From contig CAXULW010000008.1 in assembly GCA_964252015.1 (NCBI GenBank), forward strand, positions 1 through 64,000: DNA of 64,000 nt. The letters are read 5' to 3'. The notes under the pieces are model-generated. The model searched no databases. It saw only the letters and a list, made by a program, of their open reading frames with translations, and was not told the DNA's origin. Positions 42,901 through 50,208 of the stretch are shown piece after piece. The translations under genes and the position numbers were made by a program. Numbering within the stretch: the first letter of the stretch is position 1; each line of letters opens with the position of its first letter. This DNA comes from CAXSBR01 sp964252015 (GTDB lineage: Bacteria > Actinomycetota > Actinomycetes > Mycobacteriales > Jatrophihabitantaceae).

Positions 42901-43344
42901 GCCGAGGCGCGCCAGGCGCAAGGCGAGGACGGCCTGAGCGATCTCGTCGCCGCGCTGGACCTGGTCACCGGCCCGCCGCTGAGCAAACGACGCAAGACAG
43001 GGTGGAGCTGGCTGGTCAACGACGACGTCAGCGCAGACGAGGCTGTCATGACCGCGGCGATCGTCGACGTCGCCCAGCTCGTAGTCACCCGCGCACTCGA
43101 GGCCGGGGACCTGGGACTCGCTCGACGGGTGGCCGAGCTGTCGGTGAATCTCGGCTGCGGGTCGGACAAGCCGCTGCTGAACCTGGCGATGGTGTGCGAG
43201 GCCCAGGGCCGCACCGCCGAACTGGCCGCGACCGTTCGGCGCATCGTCACCCACCACGGCAAGTTAGTCGAGGAAGACATCCCCAGCGACACCTACACCG
43301 TGCTGCTGCGCCGCGGCTGGGTGGGACTGACCCAGGCCTGCTGA
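39940..43344 (+). CDS. Large membrane protein with LysM and BTAD domains
   Basis: Protein of 1134 residues ending the Tad operon. Two or three N-terminal TMs (5-30, 45-80, 105-130) precede a LysM-like region (TYRIPEQGGLRTYWALAEHY...VNVYAGDTLSGLAAA, about 170-310). A Pro/Thr-rich stretch follows, then (ST)n from a GTCGAC microrepeat (about 41055-41095) and another TM (about 380-405). The large cytoplasmic part ends with a winged-helix plus BTAD bacterial transcriptional activator domain (about 870-1134, VTLTAFGSPP...LALHRRGVTGDQFADEMWPE). Such LysM-BTAD proteins are known in actinobacterial conjugative elements. A wall-sensing, DNA-binding activator is the natural reading, but unproven. Confidence 0.85.
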   Translation: MTGMIRRIRGLLALVLLVVLAVGLPWALASTIGNPLHQWSSIKSGDMSDQDVIAIMAAIAYLAWATFVLALLVELAADLIAAVTRRPRHSIRIPLLGVQQHVARTLIAGVLLLAPTVISVVGPATSAFASPAPTVATQTASPQAQPASSVQALTAPATLAGSGRRPASSSTTGTYRIPEQGGLRTYWALAEHYLHSGQRWPEIWQLNEGRQQVDGSVMDSPQMLRRGWTVIVPGGDATGTPAGEHTVNVYAGDTLSGLAAADGVTDWHQAWDTNQNRAEPSGDRFTDPNLIKPGWTITLPGSGPTADPGHSRTPSAPTTHPAHPTPTHPSPRHPAPTRTVPTMPSTPAQPPTPAQPSTPVRPATPSPARPAAMSMSTSTSTSTSSQSQIVTVAEWAAVLAAGAGLLAASTFLALRQLRRRQFRYRPSGRAIAGPARQYMPLEKVLVTDGFAGVRDVEFIDRALRTLAADLMHTGGRLPGITAARLTEQHLDLILAEPAAEQPPAPWVSVTPTSWAIDKTTPLPEIDGYDDLQAAPYPTLVSVGYTAAGEEWLVDLEHAGSLTLTGDAERCLDLARFAVAELAHNTWSDQLTATVAGFGDDLVELNPTRLVAAPDVAAAAAAATADVHAIREIAREQHVDVLRGRLLGVNSDSWMPQLLFLAPVWTENPDDETAVRRLLAAIDEQPHTAPAAVVMLSTGQEGPVAAGLHLDVDEQGTLRIAELDVTATAQRLPANQAAELALYLAALRDSSADVPMPAAAAEDGDPQTFTDRAGAVLPEHTLPRPATRAAPAARITLAPAASTAPMPAADVPAAASLLPKPTEVYVAATAVIEDDIEALAPVVKPEVSAALLAKFPHLDEDLAAWHDPAGERATLRLLGDVTLTAFGSPPDSSDALVTEAIAYLALHRRGVTGDQFADEMWPEAHYTIKASNPKNLLHLARTRLGTNPLTGDRYLPHARNSGLPSGTAAYRVRGLLVDWELFTALRTRAEARQAQGEDGLSDLVAALDLVTGPPLSKRRKTGWSWLVNDDVSADEAVMTAAIVDVAQLVVTRALEAGDLGLARRVAELSVNLGCGSDKPLLNLAMVCEAQGRTAELAATVRRIVTHHGKLVEEDIPSDTYTVLLRRGWVGLTQAC

Positions 43345-43352
43345 TACCAGCC

Positions 43353-43600
43353 TCACCCGTCGTAACCGGCGGTCACCGCGATCGGCAGCAGCCGCTTCGC
43401 CCGAGATCCGGCCCTGCGATGTTGCGACCCGCGTGGCCACCAACTTAGTCACGCTGTCGCAGTTGTGCACCGGCCGGGCCTGCACCGGCCGGTCACCGAC
43501 CTCGACCTTGCTAACGCCGCGCTTCACGGTGTTGTAGCTAAGGGCCGAGGTACTTCGCCATCTGCGAGATCGGAAACAAACGATCAGCGCCCGCTTGCGG
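43353..43600 (-). pseudogene. Frameshifted remnant of an IS21-type (IstA) transposase N terminus
   Basis: On the minus strand PISQMAKYLG in one frame continues as LSYNTVKRGV in the next, the transposase helix-turn-helix. Further on, KRLLPIAVTAGYDG in a third frame matches the AKRLLP..AAGY block of IS21 IstA proteins. At least two frameshifts and a stop at 43353 show it is dead. It interrupts the sequence just after the BTAD gene. The family call rests on short motifs. Confidence 0.45.
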
Positions 43601-43762
43601 GTCGACCACGCGCCAGGGCGAACCAACGAGGGATTGTGGGTGGCATACACAGTGTGCGGAGCGATGCTGGCCTCACGCATCGGCCAACCCAAATACCTAC
43701 AGGTTCTGCGCGACCGGGGCACGGTGATCACGATCGACCATCGCGGCGAGATTCGGCCGTGA
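43595..43762 (+). CDS. Small open frame, possibly the tail of an interrupted gene
   Basis: An open frame ending at 43762 encodes GLWVAYTVCGAMLASRIGQP then KYLQVLRDRGTVITIDHRGEIRP, which reads like genuine protein. A plausible start is lacking (TTG 43595 or GTG 43640), and the region just upstream is the IS21-like remnant. So this may be the 3' end of a gene cut by insertion. Its stop overlaps the following GTG in a GTGA, as in real operons of this genome. Confidence 0.3.
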   Translation: MRVDHAPGRTNEGLWVAYTVCGAMLASRIGQPKYLQVLRDRGTVITIDHRGEIRP

Positions 43763-43938
43763 ACAGAACGCGACCCCCGGGCCCTGTCGACTGGCAGGAA
43801 CTCCACCAGCAGTTACGTCCGAGCGACCCGGGCAGACCGAGTCTCGTGCTCACCGAACCGCTTCGGCCCCGCTGTGGCTTGTGCGGTTCTAGCTTTATCG
43901 AGAGTAAGATGTCGGCAAGCTACCTCTTGGAGTACTGA
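43759..43938 (+). CDS. Small hypothetical protein, probably truncated
   Basis: Frame of 59 residues starting at GTG 43759 (VNRTRPPGPVDWQELHQQ) and coupled by GTGA to the frame before it. The last 15 residues (ESKMSASYLLEY) run into the 3' end of the convergent S9-like gene, so the natural C terminus was probably lost. No family recognised. Confidence 0.3.
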   Translation: MNRTRPPGPVDWQELHQQLRPSDPGRPSLVLTEPLRPRCGLCGSSFIESKMSASYLLEY

Positions 43939-44447
43939 GGCGCCTTACGAGCTTTCTTTAAGCCAGCCTTCTTTCTTTCGGTGACTCTGGCATCACGAGT
44001 CAACAAACCGGCTCGTCTGAGTGGAACGCGGTTCGCGGGATCTACCTCCACGAGCAGCCTCGCAATCGCGAGACGGAGCGCGCCAGCTTGCCCAGCGGTG
44101 CCTCCACCACGCAGACGTGCGTGCACGTCGTATCGACCTGCGAGATCCACCGCCGCGAAGGGTTCCGAAATTGTTTGCTGGTGTAGCTGGTTTGGGAAGT
44201 AGCTTTCTAGAGTCCGATCGTTTATTACGAATCGGCCGGTACCTGGCTTAAGGTAGACGCGCGCTACAGCTTCCTTCCGTCTTCCGACAGCGAAGGCTAT
44301 CGCTACGGGAACTGGACGTTGCTTGACAGGATCGGGAAAATTCTCATCGTCCGGTTCGGGCCCCACAGGGTTTGGCCGGGGATCCGGGAGTTCCGATTGG
44401 CGACGCCCGAAGCCCTGCGCGGATTGATCACCGTACTGGGCCGCCAC
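43920..44447 (-). CDS. rpsI: Extra 30S ribosomal protein S9 (uS9) homologue
   Basis: Protein of 175 residues. The S9 domain (about 48-175) has the family blocks AVGRRKEAVARVYLKPGTG, VINDRTLESYFPN, LHQQTISEPF, and GGGTAGQAGALRLAIARLL. It ends in RKKAGLKKARKAPQYSKR, the universally conserved P-site-reaching tail. It is intact but diverged, with an unusual Pro-rich leader. The normal partner gene rplM (L13) is absent. The gene lies among IS remnants in the integrated element. GTG 44447 has GGGGAG five bases upstream. A paralogue that replaces or modifies host S9, for example in drug resistance or stress, is possible; function unknown. Confidence 0.88.
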   Translation of the reverse strand: MAAQYGDQSAQGFGRRQSELPDPRPNPVGPEPDDENFPDPVKQRPVPVAIAFAVGRRKEAVARVYLKPGTGRFVINDRTLESYFPNQLHQQTISEPFAAVDLAGRYDVHARLRGGGTAGQAGALRLAIARLLVEVDPANRVPLRRAGLLTRDARVTERKKAGLKKARKAPQYSKR

Positions 44448-44514
44448 TGTGACTCCCCGTGTTCACCGAGCGGCCATCCCGCCGTAACGTGTAGAGGTTA
44501 CCCCAGCCGAGCCA

Positions 44515-45165
44515 TCAACCCGCAATCCATGCAAGTGTTGCCCACGAGGCGACCCCTAAGGCCCCGCCGATGACGAGAACCACATAAAGCACGCGAATCG
44601 TACGTAACTGGACCTCATTGCTCAGTTCCCACTGATTCTGGCGAAGCGAGAGTTCGCGTAACATTTCTCCGCGATTCGGGGCCGGGACCTCACGCTCGAT
44701 CCAATTTTTCATGAGAAATTGAGGATCGGCATGTCTGCTGAGACGAGACATCCAGGGGTTCAATACGAGTGCGGCAGTAACTACTACTAACAACGCGAGC
44801 GAGGTGCCGAGACTTGCGAAAGTATAAAATGCCCAATGTTTATCCGAGGCATGAATTGTCGAAGTGGCCAAAAAGGCTGTTGCTGACGCGACAAAAGCCA
44901 AATATTGAACCGTCCTGGTGCGCATATTGTTCAGATCAACTGATTGATCCTCTAATGCGGCTTTTGACTGTTCGTACGCGATCTCGTAAAGGGCCACGTT
45001 GTCGTCCATCGTGGACGGGTCAGGCTTCACCCAATGATGCTTCTGCGGAGGACCCTCACCAAGTTGCGCGTTTTTGCTGGACTCGACCACCGGGCCTCCC
45101 TCTCCGACTCCTGATGAAGCTAACCACCTATGCGCCTGTATTTGCCCTACCAACGCGCCCTTCAA
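44515..45165 (-). CDS. Membrane protein with two central helices and one C-terminal helix
   Basis: Protein of up to 216 residues. Hydrophobic segments at about 88-105 (TVQYLAFVASATAFLA), 112-138 and 192-214 are separated by charged helices (ENWIEREVPAPNRGEMLREL-like region). The layout recalls small membrane effectors or hypothetical proteins of defence and prophage regions, but no family can be assigned. Base composition is clearly lower in GC than the surroundings, implying separate acquisition. The start is uncertain: TTG 45165 or ATG 45009 (MDDNVALYEIAYEQ). Confidence 0.6.
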   Translation of the reverse strand: MKGALVGQIQAHRWLASSGVGEGGPVVESSKNAQLGEGPPQKHHWVKPDPSTMDDNVALYEIAYEQSKAALEDQSVDLNNMRTRTVQYLAFVASATAFLATSTIHASDKHWAFYTFASLGTSLALLVVVTAALVLNPWMSRLSRHADPQFLMKNWIEREVPAPNRGEMLRELSLRQNQWELSNEVQLRTIRVLYVVLVIGGALGVASWATLAWIAG

Positions 45166-45201
45166 ACCTGCGCCCGGACCACCGGTTGGCCCCAGTGGAG
45201 C

Positions 45202-45251
45202 AACGATACTCGGTCACTTTTGGCTTGATTGGGTAGTTTGTCGGTATCGTT
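45202..45251. repeat. Inverted repeat upstream of the membrane-protein gene
   Basis: AACGATAC (45202-45209) and GTATCGTT (45244-45251) are exact inverted copies 34 bases apart in an AT-rich stretch with TTGATT. They probably belong to the promoter or operator of the leftward membrane-protein gene. The rest of 45166-45439 shows no gene. Confidence 0.3.
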
Positions 45252-45439
45252 CTACCGCACCAAATGCTGGATGCCGTCCGCTATTTCTCTGCAAGCAGGA
45301 TGTGATCGGCCTCCGGTTGGAGATAGTCAGCAGGTAACATGTCCCCTTTTGCAATGCTTCGGCGCATGGGAGTACGACGCCATGGAGCAGTTGACCGTCA
45401 GCAAATTTTATCGAGGCCTAATCCGAGTTGCACCCTGGC

Positions 45440-45745
45440 CGGCAGGTCAGCAGCCTGAAAGCCTTCGCCGGCACCGCACCGATGACCAGAGCCAGCGGCA
45501 TGAAGACCCGCATCACCATGCGCGTCGTACGCAACAAACGCCTCCACCAAACCGCCTACCTCTGGACGCTGCCCCTGCTCATCCACTCACCCAGCGTCCG
45601 AACCTACGACGACCGGCGCCGCGCCCGCGGCGACAGCTACAGCGCCGCAGCCCGCAACCTCGGCAACCGCCGCCTCGGAATGCTCTACCCTGCCTGCAAT
45701 CCGAGCAGCTCTACAACGAACCAAGGCCTTCCCGACACGGCCGGC
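45440..45745 (+). pseudogene. C-terminal remnant of an IS110-family transposase
   Basis: The frame reads SLKAFAGTAPMTRASGMKTR followed by RVVRNKRLHQTAYLW and YDDRRRARGDSYSAAARNLGNRRLG. This is the Transposase_20 domain of IS110 elements (pattern FAGTAPVTRASG..., RR..GD.H..A.R.L.NR..G.L). The N-terminal DEDD catalytic domain is missing, and the last part shifts frame near 45700. It is a dead fragment abutting the IS256 remnant. Confidence 0.75.
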
Positions 45746-45827
45746 TCGATCGTCGGCCACATGCGATGTCTTCGCGCCCTCACCGCCGCTTCCGGCCCAC
45801 AGGCCGAGGATGTCGCGTTCCCCGCCC

Positions 45828-46128
45828 GCGGTTCGCGACTTGTCCGTCACGGGCCTTGACCACGATCCCGTCGATGATGGTCGCCGCGTAGGCCTCATCC
45901 AACGGTCGCACGGTCCGGTCCTTCATCTCTTCGATCACCTTGTCGGTGATCCTGCTGATCGTCTCCTTGCTGACCGACGCGCCGTAGATCTTGGCGAAGT
46001 GCGCGCTGATCCCCCCGGTCGTCAATCCCTTGACATGTAACGGACAACACGATCTCACCGATCCCGTTCAACCGCCGCTGCCGCTTGCGCACGAGCTACG
46101 GCTCGAACGTCCCGGCCCGCTGATCAAC
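45828..46128 (-). pseudogene. Internal remnant of an IS256-family (mutator type) transposase
   Basis: On the minus strand GTFEP (then a stop), LVRKRQRRLNGIGEIVLS, and in the next frame GLTTGGISAHFAKIYGASVS and IDGIVVKARDGQVANR follow the order of IS256 transposases. One stop, one frameshift and loss of both ends show inactivity. Homology stops at VANR near 45828, where the IS110 fragment side begins. Confidence 0.82.
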
Positions 46129-46299
46129 GGGGAAGGGATGACCCGAGAACCGAATGCCGGTCGCCGAAAGGCAGCGGGAAACCGGTCCGACGGTTCCCAG
46201 CGTCCTCTCGCTAGGCGGACTGATCAACCGGCCGGATAGAGCGCGATGGCCTGGCTTTAAAAGGCGCTGACGCGGGTCAAGCGAGCCTGTGGAGAGGCG

Positions 46300-46627
46300 T
46301 TGACGGCAACGCGCGAATCGCGAGGCACGTTGGACGCGGCCGCTTCGGTGGTCGCGAACGGACCCGAGGACGTCATCTCGGACTGGCAGTGGATCGAGTG
46401 GCGGCGGATCGAGGCGAACGTAGCGCGGCTGCGGCAGCGGATCTTCACGGCGTCGCGGGACGGGGACCTGAGTAAGGTCCGCGATTTGCAGAAGCTGATG
46501 CTTCGCTCTCGGTCGAACGCTCTGCTGAGCGTGGGGGGTAGCGGAGATCAATGCAGGGCGTCTGACGGCGGGCGTCGATGGCGCGACAGCGCCGCTTCCA
46601 TGGCAGAAGGCGAGAGGCGGCGCATAG
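46300..46627 (+). pseudogene. N-terminal remnant of a group II intron reverse transcriptase/maturase
   Basis: The first frame reads DWQWIEWRRIEANVARLRQR followed by IFTASRDGDLSKVRDLQKLMLRSRSN, the RT0 region of LtrA-like intron proteins. After about 46533 the homology continues in another frame as VAEINAGRLTAGVDGATA and stops at 46627. The catalytic YADD part is missing. The 170 bases before it (about 46130-46299) may be intron RNA, but I could not fold a convincing domain V there. Confidence 0.78.
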
Positions 46628-46810
46628 CGGGTGTGCCGGTGTTGTCACCCCCCCCGGAGCGACACCGGACATCTTTACGCGCCAAAACGTCGACGTCCTC
46701 ACCAGCAGATAGAGGACGTTATCTACCGGTCGGCGCGTCGCAGTCCGATGTCACACCCCGGGCCGACACTTGACCTTGTACACCGCTGGTCTTGACCCGA
46801 TGAGGACCCC

Positions 46811-47599
46811 GTGACCCAGTTCGTCCAGCACGACCTCGGCCAGCAGAAGCGCGGAGCCACCGCCGTGGTGACGTTGAACGGCAACGCCGCCAACGTCCGC
46901 CTACTCGACTCCTCGAACCTCAACGCCTACAAAAACGGGCGGCAACACCAGTACCGAGGCGGCCTGGTCACTCAATCACCGCATCGCATCGCTATCCCGA
47001 ACGACGGACGCTGGTACGTCACCGTCGACCTCACGGGTATGCGCCCCGGCGCTCGAGTCAACTCCTCGGTCCGGGTCGAGCCCCCGCCGCTGCCCATGGC
47101 CCGCAGCCTCCCGCCCGCGTCCCTGTCCACCATCGCCGTCGACCGGCCACCGCCAGACCTTCTGGGCGGCGGGCGCACCTGGGACACCTTCATCTGTCAC
47201 GCCTTCGAAGACAAGGTCGCCATCGCCCGCCCGTTGTACGACGCCCTCATCTCCTTCGGCGTCACCGTCTGGTTCGACGACGCCGAAATGGGCATCGGCG
47301 ACAGCCTGCGCCGCAAGATCGACCACGGCCTAGCCCACAGCGCCTTCGGAATCGTCATCTTCTCCACCGCCTTCTTCGCTAAAGGCTGGTCGCAATACGA
47401 ACTGGACGGCATCGTGACCCGCACCAACGCCGGCGAACAGAACCTGCTGCCCATCTGGCACAAGGTGACCAAGGACGAGGTCCGAGCCCAAAGCCCGTCG
47501 CTGGCCGACAAGGTGGCCCGCAGCACCTCCGACCTGACCGTCCGCGAGATCGCCGAGGAGATCGCCCGCCGCGTCCGCCCGGACCTCTTCACCGCATGA
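46811..47599 (+). CDS. DUF1883-TIR domain protein, putative NAD-cleaving defence effector
   Basis: Protein of 262 residues. The N-terminal DUF1883 domain (about 5-92) has HDLGQQKRGATAVVTLNGNA, NVRLLDSSN, YRGGLVTQSP and RWYVTVDLTGM. A Pro-rich link leads to a TIR domain (about 125-262: WDTFICHAFEDKVAIARPLY, GVTVWFDDAEMGIGDSLRRKI, FAKGWSQYELDGIV). Glu197 in QYEL is at the position of the catalytic Glu of TIR NADases. The coupling of DUF1883 to TIR is known in databases, but the sensor role of DUF1883 is not established. It has a GTG start with GAGGA upstream and lies 28 bases before a tyrosine recombinase gene. Confidence 0.82.
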   Translation: MTQFVQHDLGQQKRGATAVVTLNGNAANVRLLDSSNLNAYKNGRQHQYRGGLVTQSPHRIAIPNDGRWYVTVDLTGMRPGARVNSSVRVEPPPLPMARSLPPASLSTIAVDRPPPDLLGGGRTWDTFICHAFEDKVAIARPLYDALISFGVTVWFDDAEMGIGDSLRRKIDHGLAHSAFGIVIFSTAFFAKGWSQYELDGIVTRTNAGEQNLLPIWHKVTKDEVRAQSPSLADKVARSTSDLTVREIAEEIARRVRPDLFTA

Positions 47600-47627
47600 T
47601 CCACCCACACGCGATTGGCTGCCGGTG

Positions 47628-48650
47628 ATGACCGAGCTGGTTCGCGCCGCCCCCGCTGGCTGGTCCGGGAGGTTCCCGGCGGACACCCTCGACCCGGCCG
47701 CAACCCTCGACCGCCTGCCCGGACCGCCCGATGCCGATCCGTTCGAGCGCCTGGCTCTCGCGTTCCTGGTCAGCTACCCCCGCCATTCCGCCCGGGCCTA
47801 CCTGGCCGACCTGAAAGCCTGGCGCGCGTGGTGCACCACTACCGGGGTGCATCCCTTCGACGCCCGCCGCCACCACGTCGACGCCTGGATCCGGGTCCTC
47901 AGCACCCACCCGCTCCCCCGCACCGGACGACCCCTGACCACCAGCTCGATCATCCGACGACTGTCCGCCGTATCAGCGTTCTACGACTACGGCATCAGCG
48001 TCGAACCGCTGTCCTTCTCCCCCACCGCCAACGTCCGACGCCCCAAGGTCTCCGACGACTCGACCACGGTCGGGCTCTCCGCGGACGAGCTCATCGACCT
48101 GCTCGACACCGCCGACGCCCACTCCCCCCGCTTCGGCGCGCTCGTGTCACTACTCGCCTACAACGGTGTCCGCATCGACGAAGCGCTCTCCGCCGACGTC
48201 ACCGACTACACCTACCAACGCGGCCACCGAGTCCTGCGTATCACCCGCAAAGGCGGCCGCACTGCCACCGAACCACTCGCGCCGCCCACCGTCCGCGCCC
48301 TGGACACCTACCTCAACGCCCACCACCCCGACTGCGGACCGATCTTCCTCGACCGCACCGGACGCACCCGCCTCGCCTACACCACCGCCTTCGCTCAGAT
48401 CCGCCGTCTCGCCCGTAAGGCCGGTATCCCCGCAGCCAACTCGATCAGTCCCCACTCCCTCCGCCACACCTTCGTCACCGAATCACTTGCGGCCGGCGTC
48501 CCACTCCAAGACGTCCAAGACGCCGCTGGTCACCGCGACCCACGCACCACACGACGGTATGACCGCAGCCGCCACAACCTCGACCACCACCCCACCTACG
48601 TCCTCGCGGCACACCTTCGCCGCACCCACTACGCGGACACGCCACCGTGA
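47628..48650 (+). CDS. XerC/D-like tyrosine recombinase
   Basis: Site-specific recombinase of 340 residues. A core-binding SAM-like domain (about 38-135: SYPRHSARAYLADLKAWRAW) precedes the catalytic domain with Arg in LLAYNGVRIDEAL, His-Arg in ISPHSLRHTFVTESL, His in AGHRDPRTT and the Tyr nucleophile in RRYDRSRHNLDHHPTYVLAAHL. It belongs to the actinobacterial XerD-like integrases of small mobile units and gene cassettes, distinct from the element's own integrase at 29564. ATG 47628 is preceded by a weak site. It probably moves the adjacent TIR gene or another cargo unit. Confidence 0.88.
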   Translation: MTELVRAAPAGWSGRFPADTLDPAATLDRLPGPPDADPFERLALAFLVSYPRHSARAYLADLKAWRAWCTTTGVHPFDARRHHVDAWIRVLSTHPLPRTGRPLTTSSIIRRLSAVSAFYDYGISVEPLSFSPTANVRRPKVSDDSTTVGLSADELIDLLDTADAHSPRFGALVSLLAYNGVRIDEALSADVTDYTYQRGHRVLRITRKGGRTATEPLAPPTVRALDTYLNAHHPDCGPIFLDRTGRTRLAYTTAFAQIRRLARKAGIPAANSISPHSLRHTFVTESLAAGVPLQDVQDAAGHRDPRTTRRYDRSRHNLDHHPTYVLAAHLRRTHYADTPP

Positions 48651-48979
48651 CGCCGCCGAACGTCGGCCGGCCTACCTACCCCCTGCATCGCCGCGGTCAG
48701 CCTGTCGGTGGCAGCCAGCTCGGCCGTCGCCCCAGGTTGCAACGCCGCTGGCATAGCTACCCACCCAGGGAGATCGTGGGTGGCGGTGTTGATTTCAGTT
48801 GGAACGGGGTCCACAAATCCCGGTAGCGAGACTGTCGTCGTCGCCGGCCACCCTTGCATGTGCGGCCGGCGGGTGTAGGCGAAGGCAAACTGTCGCTGTC
48901 CCGGTTGTGGGTTGGCGGCAAAACCGTCAACCAGCAAGGATCGTAGCTTCGCCGCCTCTACGAGTAATGACGACATCAA
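48629..48979 (-). CDS. Hypothetical protein
   Basis: Frame of 116 residues convergent with the recombinase, whose last bases it overlaps. It begins MMSSLLVEAAKLRSLLVDGF and has balanced, protein-like composition (FAYTRRPHMQGWPATTTVSL), unlike the Arg-rich shadows. No family recognised. The gene upstream on the same strand ends 20 bases before it, so the two may be cotranscribed. No clear ribosome site. Confidence 0.4.
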   Translation of the reverse strand: MMSSLLVEAAKLRSLLVDGFAANPQPGQRQFAFAYTRRPHMQGWPATTTVSLPGFVDPVPTEINTATHDLPGWVAMPAALQPGATAELAATDRLTAAMQGVGRPADVRRRHGGVSA

Positions 48980-48999
48980 CGCGGTCCCTTGTACCAGGG

Positions 49000-49215
49000 C
49001 TAGCGTGGGTCGTCGTGGTTCTGCGATTCGGTCGGCACCCGTTCTTCAGCATCAGGCGCGGGTTTGACTGTCCACCGACTGAGGTCAACGCCGCCCGGCG
49101 CGTACCCGGCCGCGCTCTCCAAGTCCTGCTGACTGCGGTATCCCCAGGGATGGTCCTCAGGCTGGTCGCGGCGCCAATCATTGAGCAACCACCACAGCCT
49201 GGTTCGCCACGCCAT
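49000..49215 (-). CDS. Small hypothetical protein
   Basis: Frame of 71 residues from ATG 49215, beginning MAWRTRLWWLLNDWRRDQPE and rich in Trp and charged residues. It lies 20 bases upstream of the previous gene on the same strand. No motif identified, and no ribosome site is visible; it is kept because the composition is protein-like. Confidence 0.4.
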   Translation of the reverse strand: MAWRTRLWWLLNDWRRDQPEDHPWGYRSQQDLESAAGYAPGGVDLSRWTVKPAPDAEERVPTESQNHDDPR

Positions 49216-49338
49216 GTTGCTAGATGTTATCGATTGGGGCGGTGGCCATGCCTTGGATAATAACAATGGAACCGCGTTCGAGAGACTTGGCGTCGCGGGC
49301 CGCAGGGCGCGCCTACCCGCCCGGCTGATTTCGACGAC

Positions 49339-49536
49339 TCAGTCCCTACGGCGAAGTTGCCGCCACCAGTCTGGACCGTGGAGTGCGGCCAGCCCGGCAA
49401 GGCCAACGACCAAAAGGAGATCACTCGCGTGGCGAATCGGATTATGGCTGTGCACAAATCCGAGGGCGACACCAATCCCAAAACCTCGAAGTGGACACAA
49501 GCCAAAGAAGGCCTCGAGCTTTTTCCACCACGACAT
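49339..49536 (-). CDS. Small one-helix membrane protein, hypothetical
   Basis: Frame of 65 residues (MSWWKKLEAFFGLCPLRGFG...) with a hydrophobic stretch SDLLLVVGLAGLAALHG near the C terminus and a basic end (WWRQLRRRD). GGTGAG lies just before ATG 49536. Function unknown. The space from 49537 to 49817 downstream of the RHS remnant shows no gene. Confidence 0.35.
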   Translation of the reverse strand: MSWWKKLEAFFGLCPLRGFGIGVALGFVHSHNPIRHASDLLLVVGLAGLAALHGPDWWRQLRRRD

Positions 49537-49817
49537 GCTCACCATCGTGATGCATCTACCGCCTAGCCGCGAGACTCCGACTCCCCTTAGCTGCCGTCAT
49601 CCTTAACCCAGACGAGGAGGGCGCGAGCCCGGAGTCTTGATTACCTGCGGGAAGAGACAGAGTCGCCGGGTTCAGGCCGCTCGTGCAAGTCAAGGCCCGG
49701 GGCACATCGGCAGCACGCATTACCCGACTCGCTCGTCCCGCGCCGTATCTGCCGCTGGACCAAATCCACGGCTACGACGGGACCAGAAGGACTTGGCGAA
49801 ACCCATGAGCGACGCCG

Positions 49818-50050
49818 GCCGGTGAGGTTGCACGCCTCGTCTGTGGTGGTGGTGGTGGTGTAAGCACGCTGGCATTGGAAAGGGTCTCGGAGGCGAGGCG
49901 GTTGAGCCTGTCAAAATTGACGTGGTGGTGCCGTCGGCGGGTGGGAGGCTGCCTTGGTCGGCGTAGGTGTAGCTCAGGCACGTCCCGGCCGCGGTATTGC
50001 AGCTGCTGGTCTCGGTAGCAGGACCTGGGTGACGCGGTCCTCGGCGCTCC
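49818..50050 (-). pseudogene. Displaced, decayed fragment of an RHS repeat gene
   Basis: The minus strand reads NTAAGTCLSYTY and, with frameshifts, segments equivalent to the YDRLNRLATETLPDTTVLTT region of the RHS protein. At DNA level 49818-50050 matches about 51783-52022 over most of its length (GTCTCGG.GGCGAGGCGGTTGAGC, CACGTCCCGGCCGCGGT). It is a partial second copy downstream of the RHS and immunity genes. The 150 bases on to 50208 show no gene. Confidence 0.8.
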
Positions 50051-50208
50051 TGCGGCCAAGACCCCACGCCACCCGGTGCGTACGTGCCGCCTCCTCCAAT
50101 CTCTCTGGCTGTAGTACCCCCAAGGGTGAGCGACCGGTTGGTCAAGTTTCCAGATGATAGAGCGCGTATTTGCCTCTGCGTAGGACGAATCTTATGACGG
50201 CAACGATT

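Noticed and set aside
46130..46299. Intact group II intron RNA
   Set aside because: The encoded protein is truncated before its catalytic motif, and no domain V/VI hairpin could be recognised near it.
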